From Kalaharituber pfeilii (taxonomy: Eukaryota; Ascomycota; Pezizomycetes; Pezizales; Pezizaceae), in the NCBI GenBank assembly GCA_015179045.1, contig WHUZ01000164.1, positions 1-59,523 on the forward strand: 59,523 nt of DNA. The letters run 5' to 3'. Below the pieces are notes generated by a model, which was not told the DNA's origin, made no database searches, and was given only the letters and a program-made list of their open reading frames with translations. Positions 10,384 through 20,922 of this stretch are shown in pieces. The stretch's first letter is position 1. Every line of letters begins with the position of its first letter. Position numbers and translations under genes: made by a program.

Positions 10384-10882
10384 GGCACCTGCCTGCAATA
10401 CCAAGAGGAAGTCATAACCGAAGCCGGACTCAAACAACAAGCCAAAGCAGACAGAGCTGAGGAAAGAAACAGACTAGGACTGTCGTATCGACCTCTACAA
10501 AGACTAGGACATAAGACCGCTACCCTGGCGGGCATCATAGGAGGCAAGGGCCTACGGGCGTGGAAACACAGGATGGGGACAGCAGACAGCCCAGATTGCC
10601 GATGGTGCGGCGAAGAAGCCGAGACAACACAACACATATTGACAAACTGCCGGGTGTGGAAACAGAAATGCCCCCGAGGCATTGACGACCTCCGCCACCC
10701 AAAGACAGACAAGGACGAAGACAGAGACAAGCTGTGGGAACTAATGGATTGGGCAGGGAGATAGGAAACAGAGCAGTCTTCATTTTCTTCACTTTTCCTT
10801 ATATATTCAATTTCATGTATTTAGCACCTCGCCATAGCCCAGAGGGCGGCATGCGAGTAATGATAAAAATAAAAATAAAAAA
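10384..10882 (+). mobile_element. 5'-truncated LINE-A with intact ORF2 C-terminus
   Basis: A perfect 13-bp TSD AGTGGGAGCCACC lies at 10371-10383 and 10883-10895. The best-preserved LINE-A C-terminus in the window reads EEVITEAGLKQQAKA, LSYRPLQRLG, GGKGLRAWKHRMG, then the zinc-knuckle CRWCGEEAETTQHILTNC (CxxC...HxxxxC). It ends KLWELMDWAGR at 10764. A 60-nt 3' UTR and tail A (10827) follow. Most of RNase H, RT and endonuclease are missing. Confidence 0.92.
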
Positions 10883-11168
10883 AGTGGGAGCCACCATCAG
10901 CCAAGCCGACACCCACCTCCTCCGAATCACCCCCGGCGCGGCAAAACAGAAAGCGCAAGGGAAAGGCGCCGCTTCCCGGGGACCCATACGCGATCAAACG
11001 CCTACTCAGCGATGAGGAGGCAAAAAAGATCTCCTCCACTCCCTCAGTCAAAAACGCATGCACCTACACAGAGCCCCAACCCCTCTTCAGGTACCACCCA
11101 AAAACCCAACACCCCTGCCCCGCCCCCCCAAGACCGCCTCCCCCACCACCCCAGATGCCAATACCTCT

Positions 11169-11429
11169 GCCAATGGCATCGTTGTATATGGAGTTGCTTT
11201 GAGAAAAGACTTAAGCAAGGTCCGGAAATGGCTGGAGGCCGACAACAAGGACATAGGTAAGACGGTGGGGATCCGATGGTTGAGGAAGAAGACTCTGCTG
11301 GTTGACGAAGGCAAGAAGACCAGCTTGGTGGTTGTATACCTGGAGAACAAATTCGAGGGTGGGAGAGTGAGACTTGGAGGACGTTGGCTGAGGACGGACC
11401 AGTATGAACGGGACAGAGGACGGAAGTAG
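11169..11429 (+). pseudogene. Half-LINE ORF1 RRM-like domain
   Basis: The reading GIVVYGVALRKDLSKVRKWL, ADNKDIGKTVGIRWLRKKTL, TSLVVVYLENKFEG, VRLGGRWLRTDQYERDRGRK has the beta-alpha-beta look of an RRM-like ORF1 domain, which in LINEs coats the element RNA. It is the last exon-like piece of an ORF1 whose N-terminal part is broken by a stop and two insertions. Confidence 0.7.
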
Positions 11430-11778
11430 GAAAGACATACAGGTCCGAAACCCGCATCACACATGAACACCGCGGGCAGCACATGTACTTAGTTATTCTT
11501 CTTTCTTTTTTCTGAAATAAAACCTCGCCATAGCCCATAGGGCGGCATGCGAGTAATGACATAAAAAAAAAAAAAAAAAAAAATGGTGTGCGTCGAGCTG
11601 TGGTGAAACACAGTGCTCGCCTGTAGAGTCCTGGCTATCGATACCTGGCTGTCTGTAATCAGAATGGTTACCCGTTGTGGATTATCCTATATCACCCTCG
11701 CTGTATGTTGCTTAATCTCCCCAACATTGAATGTCCAATGTGCACATGGACTGACTATTCGGTACTGTATGGTTGTCT

Positions 11779-11780
<2 letters not shown>

Positions 11781-11813
<33 letters not shown>

Positions 11814-11977
11814 CTGAGTCACGTAACCCGCTTAGGGGCTACCAGCCTACCGCAGGAACCCATATACCCGGGTCAGGTTAAAGCAGCTACCTATCTATAC
11901 TACCTACACAATTGGTACACGACGTACCCTCCGGCCTTCGGTTATCCCAGTTCGAGGCTGGCGAACCATTCCTCGAG
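11781..11977 (-). mobile_element. SINE-like element using tail B
   Basis: About 165 bp of non-coding sequence plus T33, flanked by a 13-bp TSD (TATGGTTGTCTCA at 11768-11780, TATAGTTGTCTCA at 11978-11990). In the sense direction its 3' end is AAGCGGGTTACGTGA before the A tract, shared with tail B, so LINE-B machinery probably moves it. No clear tRNA A-box was found; on the opposite strand CCAGTTCGAGGCTGG resembles a T-arm, but in the wrong orientation for a promoter. Confidence 0.75.
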
Positions 11978-12129
11978 TATAGTTGTCTCACCTTAGCGGC
12001 CATTGCAATTGTAAAGTAACATTAGCAAGTACTTTCAGTCTTGTTAGTTTTCCATGACTCAAGGAAATCCTTGCACAATGGAGGAATACTCATGATTACT
12101 TATTGGAAAGACCTTGTGTTAACACAGTA

Positions 12130-12907
12130 CAGTCAAACCTTTCATATTAGATCCCCGCTTGCTGGATATTAGCCGCTAATGGAAAGGGCGTCTTCTCCCA
12201 AGCTCGGGACAATGGAAAGTATTGGATATTAGGGAATACTGGATAGACAACCTGTCTGGCAGCCCAGAAAGGGGTATCACTAACAATCCTTCCCTCTCAT
12301 ATTGGATAGCGCCATGAACTAATGCTCAGTATATGAGACTACAAGGTAAAATATATGAAGTGAGCATAGTGTATAGGCCTTTGTCTCAAGCTGCTTGTAA
12401 AGAATATCTGACTGGAAACTCAAAACAACTACCACTCACTATCCCGATAATGAGGATGAAGAAGAGCTACCTACAATTTCTGTAAGTGAGGCAGAAAAGG
12501 GCAATTTTGACATTAAAACGGTACCTCCAAACAGCTCCCACAACGAAATCAGACAGTGAGATTGAGGCACTAGGAAGTTCACTCCATCGATTGGGCTGCC
12601 AGCTCGCATGATTCAATCTCGTCCGCCCTGCTCGTCAGATTACAATCACCAACTGCGTCTCCACTCGTCTCAAAGCACGCCGGGGCCCCAAGGCACCTCC
12701 TCTGCACCTCTCCTAAGTCTCGAGGCACTTAGCCTGCATTGCTCTTCTCTATATCGAGCCTGTATATTGTTAACTCGCTTCTATCCATGTATTGGTACTA
12801 TCTGTATGTAGATAGACTCTCCACTCAATATCCTTTCTTACTGGATATGTGGCGATATTGGATAAAAGGCTCCTCCCCGACGATACCTAATATGAGATGT
12901 TCCACTG
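12130..12907. mobile_element. pogo/Tc1-mariner-like non-autonomous element
   Basis: The ends CAGTCAAACCTTTCATATTA and, reversed, CAGTGGAACATCTCATATTA form ~25-bp imperfect TIRs, and TA flanks both sides (12128-12129, 12908-12909). No transposase reading is present. TACAGT(C/G)(A/G)AACC ends are typical of the pogo/Tc1 group. Confidence 0.75.
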
Positions 12908-13365
12908 TAAACGTATTCCTAGAAACCCAAGTTTCAACAGTGCTGTGCATCTATTTTTCGGAGCAAGGGCGGAATGTTAAGGATTATCATTCGTATAGCT
13001 TTGATATGCAGCGTACTGTTTCATCATTGTACTTGAGATTTACTTCTCTTTACTTCATCATGACAGCCTACTGACATATGCACTGAAACATGATCATGGT
13101 CTGTCGCCATGACATGAGAAAGCAGGTTTGCATATGTTGTTTTCAGGTTTTTGCTGTACTTGAGGATTTCTCGTTCTCACCAAAAGTTGTCTATAGATGT
13201 CGCTTTATGTTCCTGTATCTATTGTAATGCAGTAAGCGACGTACTCAATTCAATAATCGTAAATACGGAAGGAGGACTGTAAGTGAGCGTGCGGGCAGAT
13301 CTGTTGGCTGAGGGGCTGCGCAAAATTCCACTTAAATCTTGGTGGACACCTTCAAGTAAGACATC

Positions 13366-13438
13366 TTTTTTTTTTTTTTTTTTTAATATCATTAATCGCT
13401 TGCCGCCCTATGGGCTATGGCGATGTCCTAGATACATG
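13366..13438 (-). mobile_element. Near tail-only insertion, tail A
   Basis: Hairpin (ATCGCC...GCGAT) plus 14 nt of 3' UTR and poly(A); perfect 12-bp TSD AAGTAAGACATC at 13354-13365 and 13439-13450. Confidence 0.9.
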
Positions 13439-13640
13439 AAGTAAGACATCAACCATAGCCACGGCCTGCCCAGTGGTGCAAAGGCAGTGAATTGCATGCA
13501 TCAACGTAATAGTATTTATTGGAGCTAACTACACTGGACGTAACAGGGCATGTCCTACTCTCTTGTTCTGCACGTACTTGAAATGATTCAATTTTTTAGT
13601 TTTTCTCTACGTTTATGATATGTTAGGGTGCTGCCACTTC

Positions 13641-13643
<3 letters not shown>

Positions 13644-13671
<28 letters not shown>

Positions 13672-13708
13672 TATCATTACTCGCTTGCCGCCCATTGCCT
13701 ATGGCGAG
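13644..13708 (-). mobile_element. Tail-only insertion, tail A
   Basis: The 5' end lies exactly at the stem base (CTCGCC); poly(T) of about 23. Perfect 12-bp TSD TGCCACTTCGTT at 13632-13643 and 13709-13720. Confidence 0.9.
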
Positions 13709-13733
13709 TGCCACTTCGTTGTCGCATGACCTA

Positions 13734-13999
13734 TAGTGCCATGCAGAAAGTATTCGGCACTAGGAAGTATAGGGATAAGTGTGCTATGCAATAGGCAGAT
13801 CGAGTCTGTATTCAATATAGGCTGATGAGAGTATACTCTATAATAGATCAGGTATAGCACTCAAGGTTCAGTATTAAGAGGGGTATCGATCCGATCGCAT
13901 ACACGCATTGACTGCTGTAAACCTATGTCAAATACAGACTCAATCTGCATATTGCATAGTACACTTATCCTAGTGCCGAATACTTTCTGCATGGCACTG
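13734..13999. mobile_element. Tc1/mariner-like MITE with long inverted arms
   Basis: The arms pair for about 85 bp, starting (C/T)AGTGCCATGCAGAAAGTAT and continuing TCGGCACTAGG; TA lies on both sides (13732-13733, 14000-14001). The left end has T where the right arm predicts C. CAGTGCC(A/T)TGCAGAAAGTAT-type ends occur in Tc1/mariner elements. No coding region. Confidence 0.85.
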
Positions 14000-14220
14000 T
14001 ATGAGCTCAATAATGTGAACATGTAAGCAGTCGTGTGTTTGATTAGCCTGCCGTGAGTTTGAAAGCCGCAGTCACAATAATTCCCAATGTTGTTTGAGTA
14101 TGCGCATGTGAACACTTTGGTGTTACATTATTTGTCAGATGGTAAGGTCTAATACACAGCCTCGCTCGTATTTTTCCATAATCCATTATTATCTTGTCGT
14201 TTACCACGGGTAACGGTGGA

Positions 14221-14406
14221 ACTAAAGAGATACGAGGATGGCGTGTTCGGTTTTCTACATCTCTTTCAGTACCACCCAAGTCTGAAAAGACTTTCATGGT
14301 TATCGCTTGTGGAGGTGTCGACAATGTTCTATCTCAGCTGGGGCCACCCCGCCCCAGTGTGGGGGGTGGGGGCTTGTGCGATTAATGATATAAAAAAACA
14401 AAAAAA
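14221..14406 (+). mobile_element. SINE-like element using the end of tail A
   Basis: A 186-bp insert flanked by CGGGTAACGGTGGA (14207-14220) and CGGGCAACGGTGGA (14407-14420), one mismatch. The body is unrelated to other elements here; the last nucleotides GCGATTAATGATAT before A7CA6 are the 3' end of tail A, so LINE-A machinery could prime on it. Confidence 0.7.
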
Positions 14407-14420
14407 CGGGCAACGGTGGA

Positions 14421-15401
14421 TGTTGGGAAAAGCTGATTGGCTACACCACGCATACGATCGTCCGATAGTCTGGATTGAGGCTCTAATTGAGGCTTTGGAC
14501 GCATCCTTCCTACATAATGTTTCACCTAGGTACTGAAGCCAATGAGGGTAAAGCACGGCATATCGTTAGAGGTAGCATTACTATTATACATTAAACCAAA
14601 AGGAAATGAAAGAACAGAGGAAAGAGAAAGGAGGAAAAAGTAAATATATAACTAGCCGCAAAACATATATCCTTAATGCGGGCATAGCACAAATATGACA
14701 CCACCGTTTCACATCATATGCGCACATCTTCACTATTGCTTGCTCTCAAGTTGCATTTTCACGCTAGTTTTATCGTTAGGTGACCTCATGAAAAGCAATC
14801 CTTAAGCGGCTTCTCGGCCTCAGGGAACTGAGCTCTGCACTCAGCCAGTATGGTAGGACATTACTTAGCATGGAATTCTTTCTATCATAACTCACTATAT
14901 CCGTATGCATTTTCCTCACACTTCTTTCCCAAGGTACCTATGTTTGTGATTCATTTTTTGCCCTCACATGTCGGTTACTAGTAAAGGGAAATATGACGTT
15001 AAAGACTTCCGCGGGTATCGGGTCTCGATACCCTCCACTTTGCCTACAATCTTATAAAGTAACCCCACATAACCTGTTGGGTCCTCCTCACCTAAGTCGC
15101 ATGTTGCCTTGTGTGGGCATGGAGCTACAATGGGCTGCTTGATTTCGGAGGGTAATTCTAGCCTTGCCTTAGGGCAGCGAAAAAGAAGAGTTTGGTGTAG
15201 TGGACCTGAGGGATATCAAATGTACGCTGGCGGTTAGCATATGTCATGATCTTCGCGGTTGTAAAAACTTTTGCCTATCAGCTGCAATACGGACCATCTA
15301 TACTCAGGAGTCCTGTCTTACTTTAACAATACGATGACCGGAGGGAATAGGGATGAATACAGACGTTCACTGGTGCCCAAGGTATATTCACCTTAGATCT
15401 T
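14421..15401. other. No gene seen
   Basis: Nearly 1 kb without a supported coding region, RNA gene or repeat. Mixed-composition intergenic DNA. Confidence 0.55.
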
Positions 15402-15458
15402 GTACTAGATTTTATACTCTTTTCTTATCTATCATCTGCGATTCACACATTCTGTACT

Positions 15459-16116
15459 AGACACATATGCCCTCAAGCGCCAGTTGAGCGACAAGGAGGC
15501 AGAGAAGATTGCCTCCGCACCCCCGGTGAACACCCCACAGACTAACGCAGGCAGCGTGCCTGCAACTACCCCAAGACAGAGACCATCTACCCCCACACCC
15601 AAGCCGACTCCCACCCCAGCGCCCACGCCGAAGACAAAATCCCCCCCACCTCCAACCGCTCCCGATGCCAACACCCCAAAGACCGGCATCGTTGTCCACG
15701 GGATAGCCCTGAGGAAAGACCTCGGGAAGGTCCGACGATGGATGGAGGCAGCCAACCAGGATCTAGGAAAGATCACGGGGATTCGATGGCTGAAGAAGAA
15801 GACAACTTTGATTGAGGAGGGAAAAAAGACTAGCTCAGTGGTGGTGTACTTGGAGGAGGCATCGAAAGCAGACAGGGTAAGACTGGGAGGAAGATGGCTT
15901 CGAGCAGGACAATACGAATGGGATAGAGGACGGAAGTGAAGGACACCCCATCCCGTATTGACACTTCACCCGCATCATGTACGAGCACCACGGGCACTAC
16001 ATGTACTTATCGGCTGTTTCTATTTTCTCTTTCTCTTAATAAACCCTCGCCATAGCCCATAGGGCGGCACGCGAGTAATGAAATTAAAAAAAAAAAAATA
16101 AAATAAAAAAAAAAAA
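15459..16116 (+). mobile_element. Nested 5'-truncated tail-A half-LINE
   Basis: Perfect 13-bp TSD CACATTCTGTACT at 15446-15458 and 16117-16129. Contains an intact ORF1 C-terminal reading (15461-15939), a 3' UTR with CCCGC...CACGGGC, and tail A at 16046. Confidence 0.92.
15461..15939 (+). pseudogene. Half-LINE ORF1, C-terminal 159 residues, open
   Basis: The reading opens at the truncation point (DTYALKRQLSDKEAEKIASA) and has a T/P-rich linker. It then carries the full RRM-like domain: KTGIVVHGIALRKDLGKVRR, QDLGKITGIRWLKKKT, KKTSSVVVYLEEA, VRLGGRWLRAGQYEWDRGRK, stop at 15939. No frameshift or stop interrupts it, which suggests a fairly recent insertion. The N-terminal proline-rich half is missing, so it cannot be a complete gene. 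The likely role by analogy with LINE ORF1p is RNA binding. Confidence 0.75.
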
Positions 16117-16356
16117 CACATTCTGTACTTAACACCTCGCCGTAGCCTGATAGGCGGTATGCGAGTGATGAAATAAAAAAAAAAAAAAAAAAAAAAGTAC
16201 TAGATTTTATGTAGATATAATATCGGTGGAACCTGGAATCGCAGCTCTATCAGCAAACTGGGCAGCCCGTCAGGCCTGCAGGCGGCCACCATTTTCTTGT
16301 GGTTGAGCTGGCTGTTCCAAATATTTTACTATTAGCTCATTTGCTTGGCCTTAAGT

Positions 16357-16463
16357 TAAGGGTTGCTACATACATCTTCTACTTTCCTATTCTATGTACT
16401 TAAACATCGCCATAGCCCACAGGGCGGCATGCGATTAATGAAATAAAAAAAAAAAAAAAAAAA
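16357..16463 (+). mobile_element. 5'-truncated tail-A element
   Basis: About 49 nt of 3' UTR (ending ATGTACTTAAAC) plus tail A (ATCGCC...GCGAT); perfect 12-bp TSD TTGGCCTTAAGT at 16345-16356 and 16464-16475. Confidence 0.9.
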
Positions 16464-16475
16464 TTGGCCTTAAGT

Positions 16476-17582
16476 GGTATACTTGGACACTTTGAAACTA
16501 GTGCGGTCTTTGGATACCTTTGGATTATCTTTCACGATATGAGGGTGCGGCCACTAGTCTCAACCACCGTAATCTCAGACATTTCGCTGTTGAAAGGACG
16601 CATAGCTCAATATTGACCACCTTTCAACTACACAATCAGAGAGCATCTTTGTGCAAAACGTAGTCTCATTCGATGTGCGGGCTGCCCACAGTGACAATGT
16701 AGTGAATTGAACCCTTGTTCATCAGTGTGTGCTAGCATTTGAAAAAGCGAGCGCACATGTGACTCTAACAGTGCTTGCATATCATAGGTACCAAAATGGA
16801 AGGTAGCAGACATAGGCGAAATGGAACTTGCATTACGATCACCGTCGTGTCTATAGACGCTAGGCGACCCTCCCAGCTCCTCGTACAAGAGTATCGAGAA
16901 GAGTACTAGTATCATTCGATACTGTTACTATCTACGCTGTGATAATTATGGTGTATCAGATGTAACACGTACAATTCCGAGGTCATACCGTCACTTCGGA
17001 GAATAAATACAGACGAATTTGTCATATTGGAATACAATGATTCGATATTGCAACAAGGGCTGCAGGCATAAACCTGGGTTTGCATATCTGGATGTCTAGT
17101 GCAAGGGAGTACAGGAGATGTGTGCGCCGACCTATATCCAGGTGACCAGGCTTATCGACAGAGCGGAATTGTCGCAAATGAGGTGATTACACCATGGCAT
17201 CCGACGGACGTATAATGCCATTGAGCAAACTGTCCATCATGTCAACCAATACCGAACCGCAATTGACTCGCATCTTATTGTAGTTCTGAAGCATATCTTC
17301 TCCAAGTTGAGGTGTCCAATTCCAGTTTATGTGATGGCAAGTAAAGGTGGTTCCTTACTTAGGATACCCGAAAATAGCTTGAAGACGTGGGTACGCACAG
17401 TACCTCATACGTCGCTCACCAAATTACGCAGCATGGCTGGAGATAGGGAGCTGAATTCATTTCAAAACAACTCCGGCGTATGGGATTGTACAATAGTGCA
17501 ATTGAAAATTAACTAGGGCACCTTCAATTACAACGCCCCTAATCGTTACATCCAGGGACATATTCAGCCATCTCCTAACTGT
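16476..17582. other. No gene seen
   Basis: 1.1 kb with only short chance readings and no recognised repeat or RNA. Confidence 0.5.
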
Positions 17583-17592
17583 ACCTAGCAGG

Positions 17593-17650
17593 GTATCGCC
17601 ATAACCCCCAGGGCGGCAAGCGATTAATGATATTTAAAAAAAAAAAAAAA
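17593..17650 (+). mobile_element. Tail-only insertion, tail A
   Basis: Begins 2 nt before ATCGCC, keeps the GCGAT stem partner, ends TAATGATATTT plus A. Perfect 10-bp TSD ACCTAGCAGG at 17583-17592 and 17651-17660. Confidence 0.88.
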
Positions 17651-17660
17651 ACCTAGCAGG

Positions 17661-18404
17661 TATGAACGAGGCCGATGGGACTGGCAGTAGAGAGGAGCTA
17701 ACGTCAGTGTACTGGGGGGTAGGGGAAAATACTCAGAAGCGCTATGCATGCATAATGTGCGCCACCTGACCGGGGGTCAAAAGTGAAGTAGGTTGACTTT
17801 TTGTCGAAAAGTCTTCAGAACAATTGTATGGGTTTTACACAAAAAAATACGACACACGTAATTTTAACTGCATACAAGTCAATAAATTGTTGCATAATTA
17901 TCACCCAACAGCCATAACAGAGCTAATCTGGCACACTTCTAACTAATGATAGGACCTGTTCTTTTGTTATTTTATCCCACTCTTCCTGAGGTTTTCCACC
18001 TTGTTTGTGCATTCATCGCGTACAATAATAATTCTGACATGCTGAACTTGAGTAGTTTCTCGATTGTGAATTTCATGACTGAACTTTTCATTTTGATATG
18101 TATGCAGGCTTCAGCAGGTGATTCGAGGCTGTGACTGAGAAATGGAGTTCTGTAAGTTGGTTGAAAAACAAAGAATTGAAGCGTGTTACTCTGTGAAGCG
18201 TGTAGGAAACTACAGAAAATACGTGTAGAATAACAAGTATTACATAACCAACAGGTCAACTCTATCCTAGCAACCATCCCTGTCACATTGTATGCACTTC
18301 TGAAGACTTACTCTTACCCCCGAGTACACAAGGAAATAAGTCAGGATGTCAGGCTGACAGAGGGGAATGGCGAACGCAAGAGCCGATTTTAGGGATTAGG
18401 ATGC
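17661..18404. other. No gene seen
   Basis: Intergenic DNA without a supported feature. Confidence 0.5.
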
Positions 18405-18620
18405 ATTTTTTTTTTTTTTTTTTTTTTTTTATTTCATTAATCGCATGCCGCCTCGAAGGCTATGGCGATGTTTTAGATACATAATGTTGAAATGAGAATG
18501 AAAAGAATAATATGAAAAACTGAGATATCCCCGCCCGCTCTAAGTCCCAAGTTTACTCTTTCCCCGCCCAGTCCAATATCTCCGCCATGTTGACATTGAC
18601 AGCAAACGTAAAATGCACTA
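18405..18620 (-). mobile_element. LINE-A 3' end fragment
   Basis: On the minus strand the ORF2 terminus reads MAEILDWAGKE and stop, matching the (L/M)xWAGR ends of other LINE-A copies. About 100 nt of 3' UTR, tail A (ATCGCC...GCGAT; inner GCCT/AGGC) and poly(A) follow. No convincing TSD was found. Confidence 0.7.
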
Positions 18621-18926
18621 ATCTTGGCCATAGACGAGTGCATAAGGATGTTAATAGAAAAGGATATTGTTACATAGACTGTGAAGTAGCAATCGGCACG
18701 CTCGAGTTAAAAGGCCCGACTAGTGTAGTTCCACACGGGAGACGACGCAAAGAGTGAAAATATAACATATTTTTCTTCTATCTGAATCATCCCTCCTTAC
18801 TGCGTCTGAACAAGGAATGTTGGAGTGCTGTGAGAGTGAGCGAAGGGCACAGAATACTTCGTAAAGAGAAAAGAGAGAGCCAATGAAACAGCGAGTGTCA
18901 GCAGGGACTGGGATCTCTTGGAACTG

Positions 18927-18973
18927 GGCGATCGCTTGGGACTGGGCTATAGATCGCTTGGGACTGGGCTATA
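18927..18973. repeat. Tandem 23-bp duplication beside the pogo element
   Basis: GATCGCTTGGGACTGGGCTA is present twice in a row just outside the left TIR. The second copy ends in the TA used as target site. Confidence 0.8.
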
Positions 18974-20922
18974 ACGTGCCCGATGTGGTAACGATCTGCC
19001 CCCCTGTAACGATCCTACATTTCACCCCCGCTTCGGCAACCTGCTCCTCATCTTTCAACCGCGATTATCCTGCATATCTCAGCGAATTCTACATATTTTG
19101 AACTCGCTTTACCCGCAGTTAATAGCTATGCGACAGGAAAGTAAGCCTGAAAACATTAACCGAGCAATCGCTTATGCATACAAACATCGGGAAGAGTCAA
19201 TACCAAAAATTGCTTCCTACTTTGATGTAAAAGCTATTACATTACGTAGACGACTCGATGGGGTACAGAAAGGAAGGAAGGAGGCTCGCGAAAGGCAGCA
19301 ATTGCTTACTAGAGGTGAAGAGAATGCATTAGAGGCCTGGGCACTTACAATGAGTGATATGGGCTTTCCAGTTCATTTGCGAATGCTGAGATCTATGGCT
19401 GTTTTAATTCTGCAGCGAAGGTTTAGCAATGCAGTTCCAGGAGATCGGTGGCATGAGAGGTTTTTACTTCGACATCCCATAGTTAACAGCAAATATGTAC
19501 AATATCTTGAGCGCATTCGGCATTCGCAAGGGACAAATATTCCAGCGCAGAAGGCATTTTATCGGTCACTCCGGACTACAATGCGCCAACTTAAGATCAC
19601 CCCTGACAACCTCTGGAACTATGATGAAAAGGGTATTATTATGGGCATTGCAACTGGCAGGCAGAAATGTATTGTTCGAGCAGGTCCAAGGCGAAAAATT
19701 GCAGTTACTGATGGCAATCGAGAATTTGTTACTGTCATAGAGACAGTAAATGCTGCTGGTCACATCATTCCTCCATACCTTGTCTGGCAGGCGAAAACCC
19801 ATAGAGAAGGCTACTACGGTGCTGAGGGTGTCCATAAACTTCCTGCAACTTTTGGACGCTCGCCTAGTGGATACATGGATGATGAACTAGGTGTTGAGTT
19901 TATAAAATATCACTTTGAGCCATATACTCGCCCCGTGAACCCTACCACTACCTCCACTACCTCCACTGCCTCCACCACCCCTGCCTCCACCGCCTCTACC
20001 GCCTCCACCGCCTCTACCGCCGGCACCCCCATAGCAACCGGCCTTCCTACAAGCACTATACATGACAAACGCAGTATAATTATTTCGAGCGATTCACTGA
20101 CCTTACCTCCCTCTAATATATCCGAATATCCTTGGCGCCTTTTAATTGTTGATGGTCACTCTTCCCATGTCGCTTACCAAGTCGTTGAATATGCACTCAA
20201 TCACCGGATTCAAATGCTTTGTCTTCCCCCACATTCAACTCATTTAATGCAACCTCTTGATGTTGGATGTTTCTCTCCTCTCCAAAGACACTGCCGCAAT
20301 GGCTTACAAGATTGGATATATCAAAAGCCTTGTGATATTTTGCGCAAACCTGACTTCTGGGAAATTCTTTGTGGTGCCAGACAATCTACTTTTACTACCG
20401 ATACTATTTTGGGTGCATGGCGGGGGTCTGGATGCTGGCCTATTGATCCCGACAAAGTTATTCCTCCTCAAGTTCAAGCGACAATGACGGTCAATTCAGA
20501 TCTCTCTATATTAGATACTCCATCAAAGCAAATAGTACTACGAACTGCTCTGGACAAGGCAATTTTGACTCCACATACACGCAAGACTGTGATGGATCAT
20601 GTATTGTTTCTGGAGGAAAAGCTAACAAAATATACGGTGATTGAGCCTAATGCTACAACCTTCAAAGCTCTACGGAATGGTTTTTTTTTTTTTTTTTTTT
20701 TTATTTCACGTAACCCCGCTTGCAGCTGTTCGCCATGGCAGGGTCCCTGGACCGAAGTCCTTCTGGCCCGGAGACAGGCACCTGTGCAACTACATACAAA
20801 ATCGTCCCCTGTAAAAACACACAACGATACTATGACTTCGGTGATGTGGAGGAACACAAAGCGAAAGCCCAATCCCCCAAGAGAACAATTAAGCACGAAT
20901 ACTCAAATATCCCCCCAGAGAA

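Larger units (their letters stand above)
9598..11582 (+). mobile_element. Tail-A half-LINE carrying two nested insertions
   Basis: A perfect 12-bp TSD ATGGTGTGCGTC lies at 9586-9597 and 11583-11594. Without the two inserts (hAT MITE 10079-10332, LINE-A 10384-10882) about 1.2 kb remains: part of the 5' UTR, ORF1 from MPRKMRRAF at 9718, a proline-rich middle with LGLSPITC, a linker (KRKGKAPLPGDPYAIKR) and the RRM-like domain (11169-11429) ending DRGRK. The 3' UTR has a CCCGC...GCGGG hairpin, then tail A at 11521. ORF1 carries an early stop at 9925-9927. It is 5'-truncated by about 180 nt compared with the copy at 23389-24825. Confidence 0.88.
15416..16196 (+). mobile_element. Tail-A element (outer), split by a nested half-LINE
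   Basis: Perfect 14-bp TSD GTACTAGATTTTAT at 15402-15415 and 16197-16210. After removing the nested insert, the outer element is just about 60 nt of 3' UTR and tail A (16135, CTCGCC...GCGAG with inner GCCT/AGGC). Confidence 0.9.

Noticed and set aside
11945..11970. T-arm-like CCAGTTCGAGGCTGG as a tRNA gene or SINE promoter
   Set aside because: It is on the strand opposite to the SINE-like element, no A-box or acceptor stem accompanies it, and it may be incidental.
18405..18665. TSD for the minus-strand LINE-A end (GGATTAGGATGCA against CATAAGGATGTTA)
   Set aside because: The match is too short and gapped to be convincing.
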